A stretch of DNA of 35,726 nucleotides from Verrucomicrobiaceae bacterium (GCA_029977225.1 JAPOLH010000009.1:1-35726); one strand, 5' to 3'. Counted from the stretch's first letter, positions 17,478 through 31,365 are shown. Notes: generated from the sequence alone by a model not told the origin. A program made the numbers and translations.

Positions 17478-19013
17478 ATGCAGGGTTTCATTCGCATGAT
17501 CCCCAAAGCGGCAGATTCATGGACGCTCCGCGAGGCCGCCCATTTGCTCAATCGCGCGGGCTTTGGTGGCAGCCCTGATGCGATCCGGGCCTTCCACACG
17601 CTCGGTCGCAAGGGCGCTGTTGAATCGCTTCTTTCCGCCCAAGATGCACCTGATGAATTTCCATCTCCCGATTGGGCAAACAAGGAGCAAGCACTTGCAA
17701 GCTTCAGCGAACATCGCGAACGCATGCGGCAAATGAAAATGCCTACCGCCGAGATGACTCCGCAAAAAACGGAGGAAACGAGACGCCGGCTGAGGAAAGA
17801 ACAGCAAATCCAAGATCGGCAACGTGGACTCGAGGCGCAATCGTGGTGGGTGAATCGCATGCTTCGGAGCAAAGCTCCCTTGCGCGAAAAAATGACGCTC
17901 TTCTGGCACGACCACTTTGCAACATCGCTTCAAAAGGTGAAGCAGCCCATCATCATGGTCTGGCAAAACGATCTGTTTCGTCGTCATGCGACGGGAAGTT
18001 TCAAGAACCTGACCCATGCCGTAATGATGGACGCGGCGATGATGCGCTACTTGGACACGCAGGATTCGCGAAAGGGCAAACCGAATGAAAATTTTGCGCG
18101 GGAAATCATGGAACTCTTCACACTCGGGGAGGGCCATTACACCGAAAACGACGTTCACGAGGCCGCCCGCGCCTTCACCGGATATCAATTCAGCCTCAAC
18201 ACCGGAGCCGTGCAGCACAACAAGCGGCGCTGGGACGAGACGCCAAAAACCATCTTTGGGAAAACCGGAAAATTCAACGGCGCGGATGTCATTGATCTCA
18301 TCTTCGAACAACCGCAAACGGCAAGATTCATGGCGGGAAAAATATGGGAATTTTTCGCTTATGAAAATCCGCCGCCACGAGCGGTCGAGGCGCTGGGCGA
18401 CACGCTGAGGGAATCGAATTACGAAATGGTGCCGCTGTTGCGCGAAATTTTCCTATCGAAGGAATTTTATGGCGAAACTGCGATGGGCACCCAAATCAAA
18501 TGCCCGATCCAGTACATCATCCAGTTGCACAAAGAGCTGGAGATCGTCGATTCGCCACGAGGATTTGCGCACAATGCCCAGCAGCAGCTTGGTCAGGTGC
18601 TTTTCATGCCGCCCAATGTCGCAGGGTGGGACTGGGGAAAATCATGGATCAACACCAACACCCTGCTCTCGCGTTACAACCTCGCCGGCGTGCTTTGCGG
18701 AATCAACGGCAAAGGCGAAGCGACGCAACCAATGCGCGGCAAAAAAAATCCGCGATTCGCAAAAAAGCGGTCGATGACTCAAGATAAGTCGGGACCCGAT
18801 TACCAAAAAATCGCGCCGACCGACCTGCGCGAAAACCCGAAAAAATTGGTCGATTCACTGGTCTTGCGGTTTTTCCACCAACCCCTTCCCGCCAATACCT
18901 CTGCCTCATTCGTCGAATATGCCGAGTCGAAAAAAGGTGCGTCATTCACCGACAAACAGGTCGCCGAGCTTTGCCATCTGATGCTTAGCACACCCCACTA
19001 CCAGCTTTGCTGA
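17478..19013 (+). CDS. DUF1800 family protein
   Basis: DUF1800 proteins are common in Planctomycetota and Verrucomicrobiota and nearly always sit next to a DUF1501 gene, as here. The 511 residues contain AAHLLNRAGFGGSPDAI at the N-terminus, then LREKMTLFWHDHFATS, NFAREIMELFTLGEGHYTENDVHEAARAFTGY and FMPPNVAGWDWGKSWIN, all family hallmarks. There is no signal peptide. A second ATG 18 bases downstream (17496, MIPKAADS) is an equally good start. The molecular function is not established to my knowledge. DUF1501 follows after 28 bases, so the two are probably one operon. Confidence 0.88.
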   Translation: MQGFIRMIPKAADSWTLREAAHLLNRAGFGGSPDAIRAFHTLGRKGAVESLLSAQDAPDEFPSPDWANKEQALASFSEHRERMRQMKMPTAEMTPQKTEETRRRLRKEQQIQDRQRGLEAQSWWVNRMLRSKAPLREKMTLFWHDHFATSLQKVKQPIIMVWQNDLFRRHATGSFKNLTHAVMMDAAMMRYLDTQDSRKGKPNENFAREIMELFTLGEGHYTENDVHEAARAFTGYQFSLNTGAVQHNKRRWDETPKTIFGKTGKFNGADVIDLIFEQPQTARFMAGKIWEFFAYENPPPRAVEALGDTLRESNYEMVPLLREIFLSKEFYGETAMGTQIKCPIQYIIQLHKELEIVDSPRGFAHNAQQQLGQVLFMPPNVAGWDWGKSWINTNTLLSRYNLAGVLCGINGKGEATQPMRGKKNPRFAKKRSMTQDKSGPDYQKIAPTDLRENPKKLVDSLVLRFFHQPLPANTSASFVEYAESKKGASFTDKQVAELCHLMLSTPHYQLC

Positions 19014-19041
19014 TCCAAAAAACCAAGCCACAACACATTCC

Positions 19042-20352
19042 ATGAAAACCCGCCGCGAATTTCTTCGCTCGACCATGCTCGGCGCCTCCTCGGCATGGAC
19101 GGTGCCGATGTTTGTCGAACGCACCTTTGCGCAGCTTCACACAGAGGCAAAGGACCTCGCCATTCAGGCGACCACGGGCAAGGATGATACGATACTCGTA
19201 GTAGTTCAACTGGCGGGAGGAAATGACGGGCTCAACACTCTGATTCCATACGCGGACGATGCCTATCACAAAGCCCGTCCGCGATTGGCAAAAAAGGAAA
19301 AAGAAATCATACGCCTCAGCGACCATGTCGGCTTGAACGCCGCGATGCCCTTCCTTGGCTCACTGTACAAGGAGGGCGGGCTGGGCATCGTGCAAGGGGT
19401 CGGATACCCGAATCCGAACCGTTCGCATTTCGTTTCCACCTCGATCTGGGAAACCGGCGACACCAGCAATCGCTCCACCACCGGCTGGCTCGGACGCTAT
19501 TTCGACAATGCCTGCCCGGGCGCCGATCCCGCGGTCGGCATGAGCTTCAACAAAACACAACCAGAGAGCTTTGGCGCACTCAAAAACCCCGGCGTGAGCC
19601 TCGGTTCACCCGAGCTGTACCGATGGATCCACAGTGGTGGCGAACAGGCGCTGGCCGAGGAATTTTTTGCGGAACTCAACCAACCAACCGACGACGATGA
19701 CACGGTCTCTGGCTCCTCGATCGCCATGCCCGCAGGGGGGCGGCACGGCGGCATTCACGGCGAAACCAACCTCGCATTCCTCGAGCGGGTCGCACTCGAT
19801 GCCCGCGTCAGCTCGGCAAAAATTCTCGAGTGCGCAGCAAAGCACAAAACCAGCGTCCCCTATGACGGCACGCCGCTTGCCCGCAACCTCAACCTGGTCG
19901 CACGCATGATTGCAGGAGGCATGTCGACGCGTGTTTATTACGTCAGCCACGGCGGCTTCGACACCCACAACCAACAGGTGAACACACACGACCGCCTGCT
20001 CGGCCAACTCGACAGCGGACTCAAGTCGTTCTTTGCCGACCTGAAGGAACAAGGCAATGACAAGCGCGTCGTGCTAATGACCTTTTCAGAATTTGGCCGC
20101 CGCGTGGCGGAAAACGCCAGCGCCGGCACCGACCACGGCAAAGCCTCATGTTTGTTTGTGGCAGGCGCCGGAGTTGCGGGCGGTCTCCATGGCAAACACC
20201 CGAGCCTCACCGAACTCTCGGAAGGCGACATCACCCACAGCGTCGATTTCCGCAGCGTCTATGCCAGTCTTCTCGGTGATTGGCTGCGCGCCCCCAACCT
20301 CAAACCGATCCTCGGCGCAAACTATCCAAAACTCGGATTGATACGAGCATAA
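19042..20352 (+). CDS. DUF1501 family protein with a Tat signal
   Basis: The 436-residue exported protein belongs to DUF1501, distantly related to alkaline-phosphatase-type sulfatases. The N-terminus MKTRREFLRSTMLGASSAW is a twin-arginine signal (R4, R5), indicating export of a folded protein. Family motifs include VVVQLAGGNDGLNTLIPY, GYPNPNRSHF, YVSHGGFDTHNQQ, LMTFSEFGRRVAEN and TDHGKASCLFVAG; the Asp/His residues could bind metal. Its partner DUF1800 lies directly upstream. The substrate and role of the pair are unknown. Confidence 0.9.
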   Translation: MKTRREFLRSTMLGASSAWTVPMFVERTFAQLHTEAKDLAIQATTGKDDTILVVVQLAGGNDGLNTLIPYADDAYHKARPRLAKKEKEIIRLSDHVGLNAAMPFLGSLYKEGGLGIVQGVGYPNPNRSHFVSTSIWETGDTSNRSTTGWLGRYFDNACPGADPAVGMSFNKTQPESFGALKNPGVSLGSPELYRWIHSGGEQALAEEFFAELNQPTDDDDTVSGSSIAMPAGGRHGGIHGETNLAFLERVALDARVSSAKILECAAKHKTSVPYDGTPLARNLNLVARMIAGGMSTRVYYVSHGGFDTHNQQVNTHDRLLGQLDSGLKSFFADLKEQGNDKRVVLMTFSEFGRRVAENASAGTDHGKASCLFVAGAGVAGGLHGKHPSLTELSEGDITHSVDFRSVYASLLGDWLRAPNLKPILGANYPKLGLIRA

Positions 20353-20395
20353 GCGCTGAACCGCTTTCGGCTTTGCGGCAGCGGAGAATGTGGCC

Positions 20396-21703
20396 ATGGT
20401 CGTGGCAATGCGCAATGACACCCGCCGCTGGATTGAGGCCGACCGCGCGCACTGCTGGCATCCGTTCACGCGGCAGGCCGAGTGGTGCGCGCCGGAGCAC
20501 GAACCCGTGGTGATCGTGCGCGGTGAAGGTGCGTGGCTGTGGGATTCGGAGGGTCGACGCTACCTCGATGGCAACTCGACGATCTGGACGAACATCCACG
20601 GCCACGGGCATCCAGCGATCAACGAGGCGATCACCAAACAGCTGGAGGAAATTTCGCATGTATCGTTTTTGGGGTTCACCCACCCGACGGCGATCGAGCT
20701 CGCGAAAAAACTTTGCGGTTTCTTTCCTCCTCACACGCTTGAGCGGGTGTTTTATTCCGACGACGGCTCGACCGCAGTCGAATGTGCGCTGAAGCTCGCG
20801 CTGCAATACCGCCAGCAATGCGGCGAACCCGAACGGAAAAACTTCATCGCCTTTGCTGATGGCTATCACGGCGACACGCTTGGTGCGGCATCGCTGGGTG
20901 GCGTGAACCGGTTTTTCGAGCGCTTCAAAGGCAGCGGCTATGCTGTGCAGCATGTCGATTCGCTCGAAACCTTGCGCGGCTTGCCAAACAGTGAACTGCA
21001 TGAGGTCGCAGCCGTGGTGATCGAGCCGCTCATCCAGGGCGTCAATGAAATGCGGCCATGGCCAACTGGCATGCTGGCGCAACTGCGTGAGTGGTGCGAC
21101 GCGCATGGCATCCAGTTGATCCTCGATGAAGTCATGACCGGCTTCGGCCGCACCGGAGCAATGTTTGCCTGTCAAAAAGAAGGCGTGATCCCGGATTTCC
21201 TCTGCCTCGCCAAGGGCCTCACCGGCGGCTACTTGCCCCTCGCCGCCACACTCACCACCGGCAAGGTGTACGAGGCATTCCTCGGCTCTGCCGACCGCGC
21301 CTTTTACTATGGGCATAGTTTTTCGGCAAACCCGCTTGGCTGCGCCGCCGCACTTTCCAGCCTCGAACTTTTTGAAACCGAAAAAACCCTCGAAAAGCTC
21401 CCCGCCAAAATTGATCACCTGCAGTCCGGTCTCGCCGAATTGAAAGCAAGGCACCCGCTGGTGCACGAGGTCCGCCAATGCGGATTCGTCGCCGGCATCG
21501 AGCTGCGCCACGCCGATGGCACAAAGTTCCCAGTCGAGTCCCGCATCGGCGAACAAATCTGCCGCGAGGCGCGAAATCACGGTCTCCTCACTCGCCCCAT
21601 TCTCGACACGATCGTCCTGATGCCACCACTTTGCGCCAGCCCGGAAGAGCTCGATCACGCCCTTGCCGCTGTGGATAAGGCGATTTCGACAATCCTGCGT
21701 TGA
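20396..21703 (+). CDS. bioA: Adenosylmethionine-8-amino-7-oxononanoate aminotransferase
   Basis: BioA transfers the amino group of S-adenosylmethionine to KAPA to make DAPA in biotin synthesis. It is a PLP enzyme of about 435 residues, the usual length. CWHPFTRQAEW near the N-terminus is the BioA-specific motif. GDGSTAVE-like DDGSTAVECALKLA, DGYHGDTLGAASLGG, LILDEVMTGFGRTG and the PLP lysine in LAKGLTGGYLPLA follow. I chose the ATG at 20396 because GGAGA lies eight bases before it; GTG 20390 and ATG 20408 are alternatives. The leader can form a weak CCGCT/AGCGG hairpin next to that GGAG. No other biotin gene is nearby. Confidence 0.95.
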   Translation: MVVAMRNDTRRWIEADRAHCWHPFTRQAEWCAPEHEPVVIVRGEGAWLWDSEGRRYLDGNSTIWTNIHGHGHPAINEAITKQLEEISHVSFLGFTHPTAIELAKKLCGFFPPHTLERVFYSDDGSTAVECALKLALQYRQQCGEPERKNFIAFADGYHGDTLGAASLGGVNRFFERFKGSGYAVQHVDSLETLRGLPNSELHEVAAVVIEPLIQGVNEMRPWPTGMLAQLREWCDAHGIQLILDEVMTGFGRTGAMFACQKEGVIPDFLCLAKGLTGGYLPLAATLTTGKVYEAFLGSADRAFYYGHSFSANPLGCAAALSSLELFETEKTLEKLPAKIDHLQSGLAELKARHPLVHEVRQCGFVAGIELRHADGTKFPVESRIGEQICREARNHGLLTRPILDTIVLMPPLCASPEELDHALAAVDKAISTILR

Positions 21704-21750
21704 CAAAGCCGGTACCCACCGCTACCAAATCGCTCCCGCGCCAAGCGCAC

Positions 21751-21825
21751 GGCGGAGTAGCCAAGTGGTAAGGCAATGGTTTGCAAAACCGTCATCCGTG
21801 GGTTCGATTCCCACCTCCGCCTCCA
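21751..21825 (+). tRNA. tRNA-Cys (anticodon GCA)
   Basis: The acceptor stem GGCGGAG/CTCCGCC (21751-21757 with 21815-21821), D-arm AGCCAAGTGGTAAGGC, anticodon loop TTGCAAA with GCA, and T-loop GGGTTCGATTCCC form a complete cloverleaf. The discriminator is T, as expected for Cys, and CCA is encoded (21823-21825). The last 19 bases are also the start of a downstream tandem repeat. Confidence 0.97.
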
Positions 21826-22016
21826 GTCGCGTTGCTCCTTGCATCTCCGGTGGCTGTGCCGGTTTCCGCTTCGCGGAGGTTTCTGATTTCCGGCAAGCCG
21901 AAAGCCGCATTCCCACCTCCGCCTCCAGTCGCGTTGCTCCTTGCATCTCCGGCGGCTATGCCAGTTTCCGCTTCGCGATGGCTCTTGATTTCCGCCAAGC
22001 CGAAAGCCGCATTCCC
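21807..22016 (+). repeat. 102-bp tandem repeat that begins inside tRNA-Cys
   Basis: Unit 1 is 21807-21908 and unit 2 is 21909-22010; they differ at about 9 of 102 positions. A third copy starts at 22011 but keeps only ATTCCCA before a terminator. Each unit opens with the 19 bases ATTCCCACCTCCGCCTCCA, which in unit 1 are the 3' end of the mature tRNA including CCA. Because 102 is a multiple of three, several frames stay open and the ORF track lists repeat-like peptides; I do not think these are proteins. Confidence 0.9.
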
Positions 22017-22044
22017 AGCTTCGTAGCTGAAGCTTTTTAATTTT
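22017..22044 (+). terminator. Intrinsic terminator closing the tRNA-repeat transcript
   Basis: The stem AGCTTC/GAAGCT (22017-22022 and 22029-22034) with a 6-base loop is followed by TTTTTAATTTT. It replaces the remainder of a third repeat unit. From here to 22167 there is an A/T-rich stretch with no gene. Confidence 0.7.
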
Positions 22045-22191
22045 GGGTGAGTGCTATTTTGTATTCGAGCATTCGTTTCCAGATCTAAATAAAAAAATAT
22101 TTCGGAAAGCCGGATCATTTAGGATCAACTACTAAATATGCCGTAGTTTTTGGATTGACCCTACCACATGCGCGATCATCATCGCGGCTGC

Positions 22192-22683
22192 ATGCGTTGC
22201 GTCCAATGTGCGTCCCAAAAAGACAAGGTGCTCGATTCCCGATCATCGAAGGACGGCACCACGATTCGCCGCCGCCGCGAGTGCCTGCAATGCGGCTACC
22301 GCTACACGACCTACGAGCAGATCGAACGCACCGAGCTGCGGGTCGTGAAAAAGGACGGTACGCGCGAAGCCCTCAACCGCGAGAAGCTCATGAGCGGCCT
22401 CATCAAGGCCTGCGAAAAGCGGCCGGTGCCGATGGATCGCCTCGACCGCGCCGTGGAGGAAATTCTCACCGACCTCCACAAGGATCACACCAGCGAGGTG
22501 CCTTCGGCCAACATCGGTGCCAAGGTCATGGACAAGCTCCACCAGATCGACCCGGTCGCCTATGTCCGCTATGTTTCGGTGTACCGCCAGTTCAACGATG
22601 TGAACGAGTTCATCCAGGAAATCCAATCGCTCTCGCGCCGCGCCGCACGCGACCCCTTCCAACGCCGACTTTTCAAAGACTGA
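22192..22683 (+). CDS. nrdR: Transcriptional repressor NrdR
   Basis: NrdR senses ATP/dATP and represses ribonucleotide reductase genes by binding NrdR boxes. The protein has 163 residues from the ATG at 22192, which places the zinc ribbon at the very N-terminus as in the family (MRCVQC, C3/C6; CLQC, C31/C34). KVLDSRSS and TIRRRRECLQCGYRYTTYE are diagnostic. An ATP-cone domain follows (VVKKDGTREALNREKLMSGLIKACEKRPVPMD). The ORF track starts at 22168, eight residues earlier, which is also possible. No reductase gene is in the window. Confidence 0.95.
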   Translation: MRCVQCASQKDKVLDSRSSKDGTTIRRRRECLQCGYRYTTYEQIERTELRVVKKDGTREALNREKLMSGLIKACEKRPVPMDRLDRAVEEILTDLHKDHTSEVPSANIGAKVMDKLHQIDPVAYVRYVSVYRQFNDVNEFIQEIQSLSRRAARDPFQRRLFKD

Positions 22684-22699
22684 ACCCAATCCCTCAGCC

Positions 22700-23290
22700 G
22701 TGATCGCTTTCATCGCCAACCGCCCCGCCCTGCAAATCGGCCGTCATCAGGTTTTCGATTACGACACTTCATGTCTGGAGGAAGCCCTGCGCCGCGCCGC
22801 TCTCGCCGCCGACCAGGAGGATTTCCCCTTCGTCCACGATATCCACAGCGGCGTGGTAAAATACCTCGAAACGAAATGCACGCTGCGCCTGCTCACGCTC
22901 AACGAGCTCTACGAACGCATGCGCAAGATGCTGATGAAAATCGGCTGCGTGAAAATCGCCGGCGAACTTAAACCGCTCGCGCCACCCCTCACGCTTTCAC
23001 TCGTCGAATCCGCCAATGAGGCAGGCAACGGATTCGAGCTCGCGTTCTTCGAGAAGCTTCGCGCAGAGATCAGCGAACTGCGCGATGCGGGCGTGGAAAA
23101 AATTCATTTCACCGGTCTGCGCGAAAGCTCGCTGATCCTTCAGGGTTCGGCCAAATGGAATAAGCATTGCCAAAGAATGCTCTCGGAAGTGGAGGCCTTC
23201 CTGCAAAAATGCGGATGCGAGCCGCTTGACGAAGGCCAAGCCGAGCGCGGTGCGCAAAGTTGCCAGTCGAGTGCCGTAGCAATGGATTAA
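22700..23290 (+). CDS. Unrecognised protein encoded next to nrdR
   Basis: The 196-residue product starts at a GTG 16 bases after nrdR and is probably co-transcribed with it. I do not recognise a family with confidence. The first 90 residues (FDYDTSCLEEALRRAALAA, then DIHSGVVKYLE, LTLNELYERMRKMLMKIG) are helical and have a pattern loosely like an ATP-cone, the regulatory domain found in NrdR and ribonucleotide reductases. The C-terminal part is a charged helix-strand region (LAFFEKLRAEISELRDAGV, HFTGLRESSLILQGSAKWNK). There is no signal peptide or membrane segment. A role linked to NrdR or nucleotide sensing is a guess from position. Confidence 0.75.
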   Translation: MIAFIANRPALQIGRHQVFDYDTSCLEEALRRAALAADQEDFPFVHDIHSGVVKYLETKCTLRLLTLNELYERMRKMLMKIGCVKIAGELKPLAPPLTLSLVESANEAGNGFELAFFEKLRAEISELRDAGVEKIHFTGLRESSLILQGSAKWNKHCQRMLSEVEAFLQKCGCEPLDEGQAERGAQSCQSSAVAMD

Positions 23291-23295
23291 AAATT

Positions 23296-23320
23296 GCTTT
23301 GCTGTCGATCCAGGCAAAGC
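23296..23320. terminator. Inverted repeat between convergent genes
   Basis: The perfect 7-bp stem GCTTTGC/GCAAAGC (23296-23302 and 23314-23320) lies between the 3' ends of the NrdR-linked gene and the aquaporin gene. There is no clear T-run, so termination is plausible from position only. Confidence 0.35.
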
Positions 23321-23332
23321 CCCACGAAAGTC

Positions 23333-23998
23333 TTATTGCGCAAATCTGCCGCGGACCAACCAACACAGCGGCACCGCGAGCAAGGCCCCCAGCACCGTCG
23401 CCGACGGATACAGCCACAGATGCTGGAAATTTCCACTCAGCACTGCAGGAGCTAGCGAACGCGCGGGATTCATCGACGCACCGCTGACGGGACCCGCAAA
23501 CATCGCCTCCAGCCCAACAACCCCGCCAATCGCGATCGCCGCGGTGATTCCCTTTTCTCTCGCGCCCGTCGACACGCTCAAAATCGTCAGCATCAAAACT
23601 GCGGTCAGCACGACTTCCAGCACAAAAGACTGACCCACCGATCCCGCCGGCAGGGTTGCGCCCAGAGTGGCCGACGCCGGAAACAACAATTTCAGCAATC
23701 CGCTCGCTGAAAACGCACCCGCCAACTGCGCGATGAGATAGCCCGCCACCCGCGACCATGAAAAACGCCCAGCCACCGCAAAGGCCAGCGTCACCGCAGG
23801 ATTCAAATGCGCACCACTGATGTCGCCAAAGGTCTGGATCATCGCCATCACCACCAAGCCAAAGGTCAGCGCGACCCCAACATGGCCAATCACGCCGCCA
23901 TGTGCCTGATCAATCACGATCGCTCCTGTCCCCGCAAAGACCATGGTGAGGGTCCCGAGAAATTCGGCGGCAAGCTTGCCCGTGGAGCGCATCGACAT
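23333..23998 (-). CDS. Aquaporin of the NIP-like (AqpN) type
   Basis: The 221-residue MIP-family channel has six membrane spans and two NPA half-helices: SGAHLNPAVTLAFA and SGASMNPARSLAPAVL. The second, preceded by GPV, resembles plant nodulin-26-like intrinsic proteins and their bacterial AqpN relatives more than E. coli AqpZ. At the selectivity filter the arginine after NPA is kept, while the AqpZ His174 position appears to be Ala, which suggests a wider pore able to pass small neutral solutes such as glycerol, boric or arsenious acid. That is inference from alignment by eye. The gene is divergent from the ABC-F gene and has no Shine-Dalgarno sequence. Confidence 0.9.
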   Translation of the reverse strand: MSMRSTGKLAAEFLGTLTMVFAGTGAIVIDQAHGGVIGHVGVALTFGLVVMAMIQTFGDISGAHLNPAVTLAFAVAGRFSWSRVAGYLIAQLAGAFSASGLLKLLFPASATLGATLPAGSVGQSFVLEVVLTAVLMLTILSVSTGAREKGITAAIAIGGVVGLEAMFAGPVSGASMNPARSLAPAVLSGNFQHLWLYPSATVLGALLAVPLCWLVRGRFAQ

Positions 23999-24027
23999 GC
24001 ACGGGAAATAAACCGCCCAAGGGGACT

Positions 24028-24063
24028 CGTCACGAAGATTTTCGTGACGATAATTTTCGTTAC
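24028..24063. repeat. Hairpin and 15-bp tandem repeat between aquaporin and ABC-F genes
   Basis: CGTCACGAA-GATT-TTCGTGACG (24028-24049) is a perfect 9-bp hairpin. It overlaps two imperfect 15-base units (24029-24043 and 24044-24058) plus a partial third (GTTAC). It lies in the divergent promoter region and could be an operator or an intergenic repeat. Its core CGAAGATTTTCG recurs before gyrB. Confidence 0.6.
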
Positions 24064-24152
24064 ATAAACAGCGCTTGTTTGCAGGAATCGCCCAAATGCC
24101 GGGCGCTCATCGGAGTTGACGCTAGCGGTGTTCCGTGCCATCTCCGCGCCCG

Positions 24153-26135
<1,983 letters not shown>

Positions 26136-26216
26136 CCCCACCCGCTCGAACCCTATCATGCCGCGCACGCCGCCCGCGTGGCTGATCTTCGAAACATTTT
26201 TCCACATCACTCCCTC

Positions 26217-27440
26217 ATGAACAAAGTCCTCATCATCGGTGCCGGCGGAGTCGGCAATGTCGTCGCTCACAAATGCGCCATGCTGCCCGAGGTCTTCGGC
26301 GAAATCACCCTCGCCTCCCGCACGCTCTCGAAGTGCGAAGCGATCGCCGATTCGATCCAACAACGCACCGGCCGCACGATCCACACCGCGCAAGTCGATG
26401 CCGACAACTCCGTCGAAACCGCCGAGTTGATCCGCAAGACAGGCGCCAAGTTGCTGATCAATGTCGCGCTGCCCTACCAGGACCTCCACCTCATGGACGC
26501 CTGCCTCGCCGCAGGCTGCGATTACATGGACACGGCCAACTACGAGCCCAAGGATGTCGCGAAATTTGAATACTCGTGGCAGTGGGCCTACCAAGAGCGC
26601 TTCGAAAAAGCTGGGCTCTCCGCGCTGCTCGGCTCGGGCTTCGACCCTGGCGTCACGAATGTTTTCACCGCCTGGGCGCTCAAGCACCACTTCGACGAGA
26701 TCCACACGCTCGACATCATCGATGTGAACGGTGGCAACCACGGCAAGGCCTTCGCCACCAACTTCAACCCTGAAATCAACATCCGCGAAGTCACCGCCGA
26801 ATGCCGTCATTTTGAAAATGGCAGCTTCGTCGAAACCCCACCAATGTCGCTCCACCAATCGTTCACCTGCCCGGACGGAGTCGGTACCTACGAAATTTAC
26901 CGCATGTACCACGAGGAACTCGAATCCCTCGTCAAACACATCCCCACGATCCGCCGCGCGCAGTTCTGGATGTCATTCTCACCAAACTACCTCAAGCACC
27001 TCGAGGTACTCGGCAATGTCGGCATGACCCGCATCGACCCAGTCACTTACAACGGCGTCGAAATCATCCCGCTCCAGTTCCTCAAGGCCGTGCTGCCCGA
27101 CCCCGGCGACCTCGGCAAAACCACCAAAGGCAAAACCTGCATCGGCAACATCATTACCGGACTCAAAGACGGCCACTTCAAGGCGATCTACGTCTACAAC
27201 ATCTGCGACCACGAGGCCTGCTTCGCCGAGGTCGGATCCCAAGCGATTTCCTACACGACCGGCGTCCCCGCGATGATCGGCGCCAAACAGATGCTCGAGG
27301 GCCAATGGCGCAAGGTCGGCGTCTGGAATATGGAGCAACTCGACCCCGATGGTTTCATGGCCGACCTCAACCAATTCGGCCTCCCATGGAAATGCGTCGA
27401 GCTCACTCACCAGCAGGCCGAAAAACTTACGGTGATTTGA
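26217..27440 (+). CDS. Carboxynorspermidine/saccharopine dehydrogenase family protein
   Basis: The 407 residues from ATG 26217 show the NAD(P)-binding start MNKVLIIGAGGVGNVVAHKC, then SRTLSKCEAIAD, the family segment GCDYMDTANYEP, LGSGFDPGVTNVFTAW and IDVNGGNHG. This is the pattern of carboxy(nor)spermidine dehydrogenase, which condenses a diamine with aspartate semialdehyde in the alternative polyamine pathway. The usual partner, a carboxynorspermidine decarboxylase, is not within the window. The related saccharopine dehydrogenase function is less likely because of the length and the start motif. The ORF track's start 39 bases upstream lacks family support. Confidence 0.88.
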   Translation: MNKVLIIGAGGVGNVVAHKCAMLPEVFGEITLASRTLSKCEAIADSIQQRTGRTIHTAQVDADNSVETAELIRKTGAKLLINVALPYQDLHLMDACLAAGCDYMDTANYEPKDVAKFEYSWQWAYQERFEKAGLSALLGSGFDPGVTNVFTAWALKHHFDEIHTLDIIDVNGGNHGKAFATNFNPEINIREVTAECRHFENGSFVETPPMSLHQSFTCPDGVGTYEIYRMYHEELESLVKHIPTIRRAQFWMSFSPNYLKHLEVLGNVGMTRIDPVTYNGVEIIPLQFLKAVLPDPGDLGKTTKGKTCIGNIITGLKDGHFKAIYVYNICDHEACFAEVGSQAISYTTGVPAMIGAKQMLEGQWRKVGVWNMEQLDPDGFMADLNQFGLPWKCVELTHQQAEKLTVI

Positions 27441-27563
27441 GAAAATCGTAGCTACAATGTAAACTTTTTCAAACCCGGGGCGGCAATTTCAACTTGTCAG
27501 CGAGTTCACCCGAAACCATGCTCGCGGGCATGAAGCCGCCGCACCAAATCCGCCTGATTGCAA

Positions 27564-27609
27564 GGGGATTGCGGCCACTCGCGGGCCCTATGGGATCCGC
27601 CTTATCCCC
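27564..27609 (+). other. Possible hairpin in the RNase D leader
   Basis: GGGGAT (27564-27569) and GCGG (27571-27574) can pair with CCGC (27597-27600) and ATCCCC (27604-27609). This gives an interrupted 10-bp stem in the 205-base gap before rnd. No T-run follows. It may be a terminator for the upstream gene or a leader structure. I see no gene in the gap. Confidence 0.3.
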
Positions 27610-27645
27610 TTCCCGCCCACCCGTCGGCCCACGACGGCTCACCCC

Positions 27646-31337
<3,692 letters not shown>

Positions 31338-31365
31338 GGTGTCGAGCGTCGGTCATTTGCAAAAC

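Noticed and set aside
20300-21706. 468-residue ORF on the minus strand
   Set aside because: Antisense shadow of bioA, with no domain recognisable in its translation.
21807-22016. CRISPR array or phage attachment site at the tRNA-Cys repeats
   Set aside because: There are only two long near-identical units without spacers and no cas genes; no integrase or cargo lies between the tRNA-end copies, so an att interpretation is weaker than a tandem duplication.
21663-22040. Repeat-containing ORFs across the tRNA-Cys region on both strands
   Set aside because: They translate the tRNA and the 102-bp tandem repeat; openness in several frames follows from the unit length being a multiple of three.
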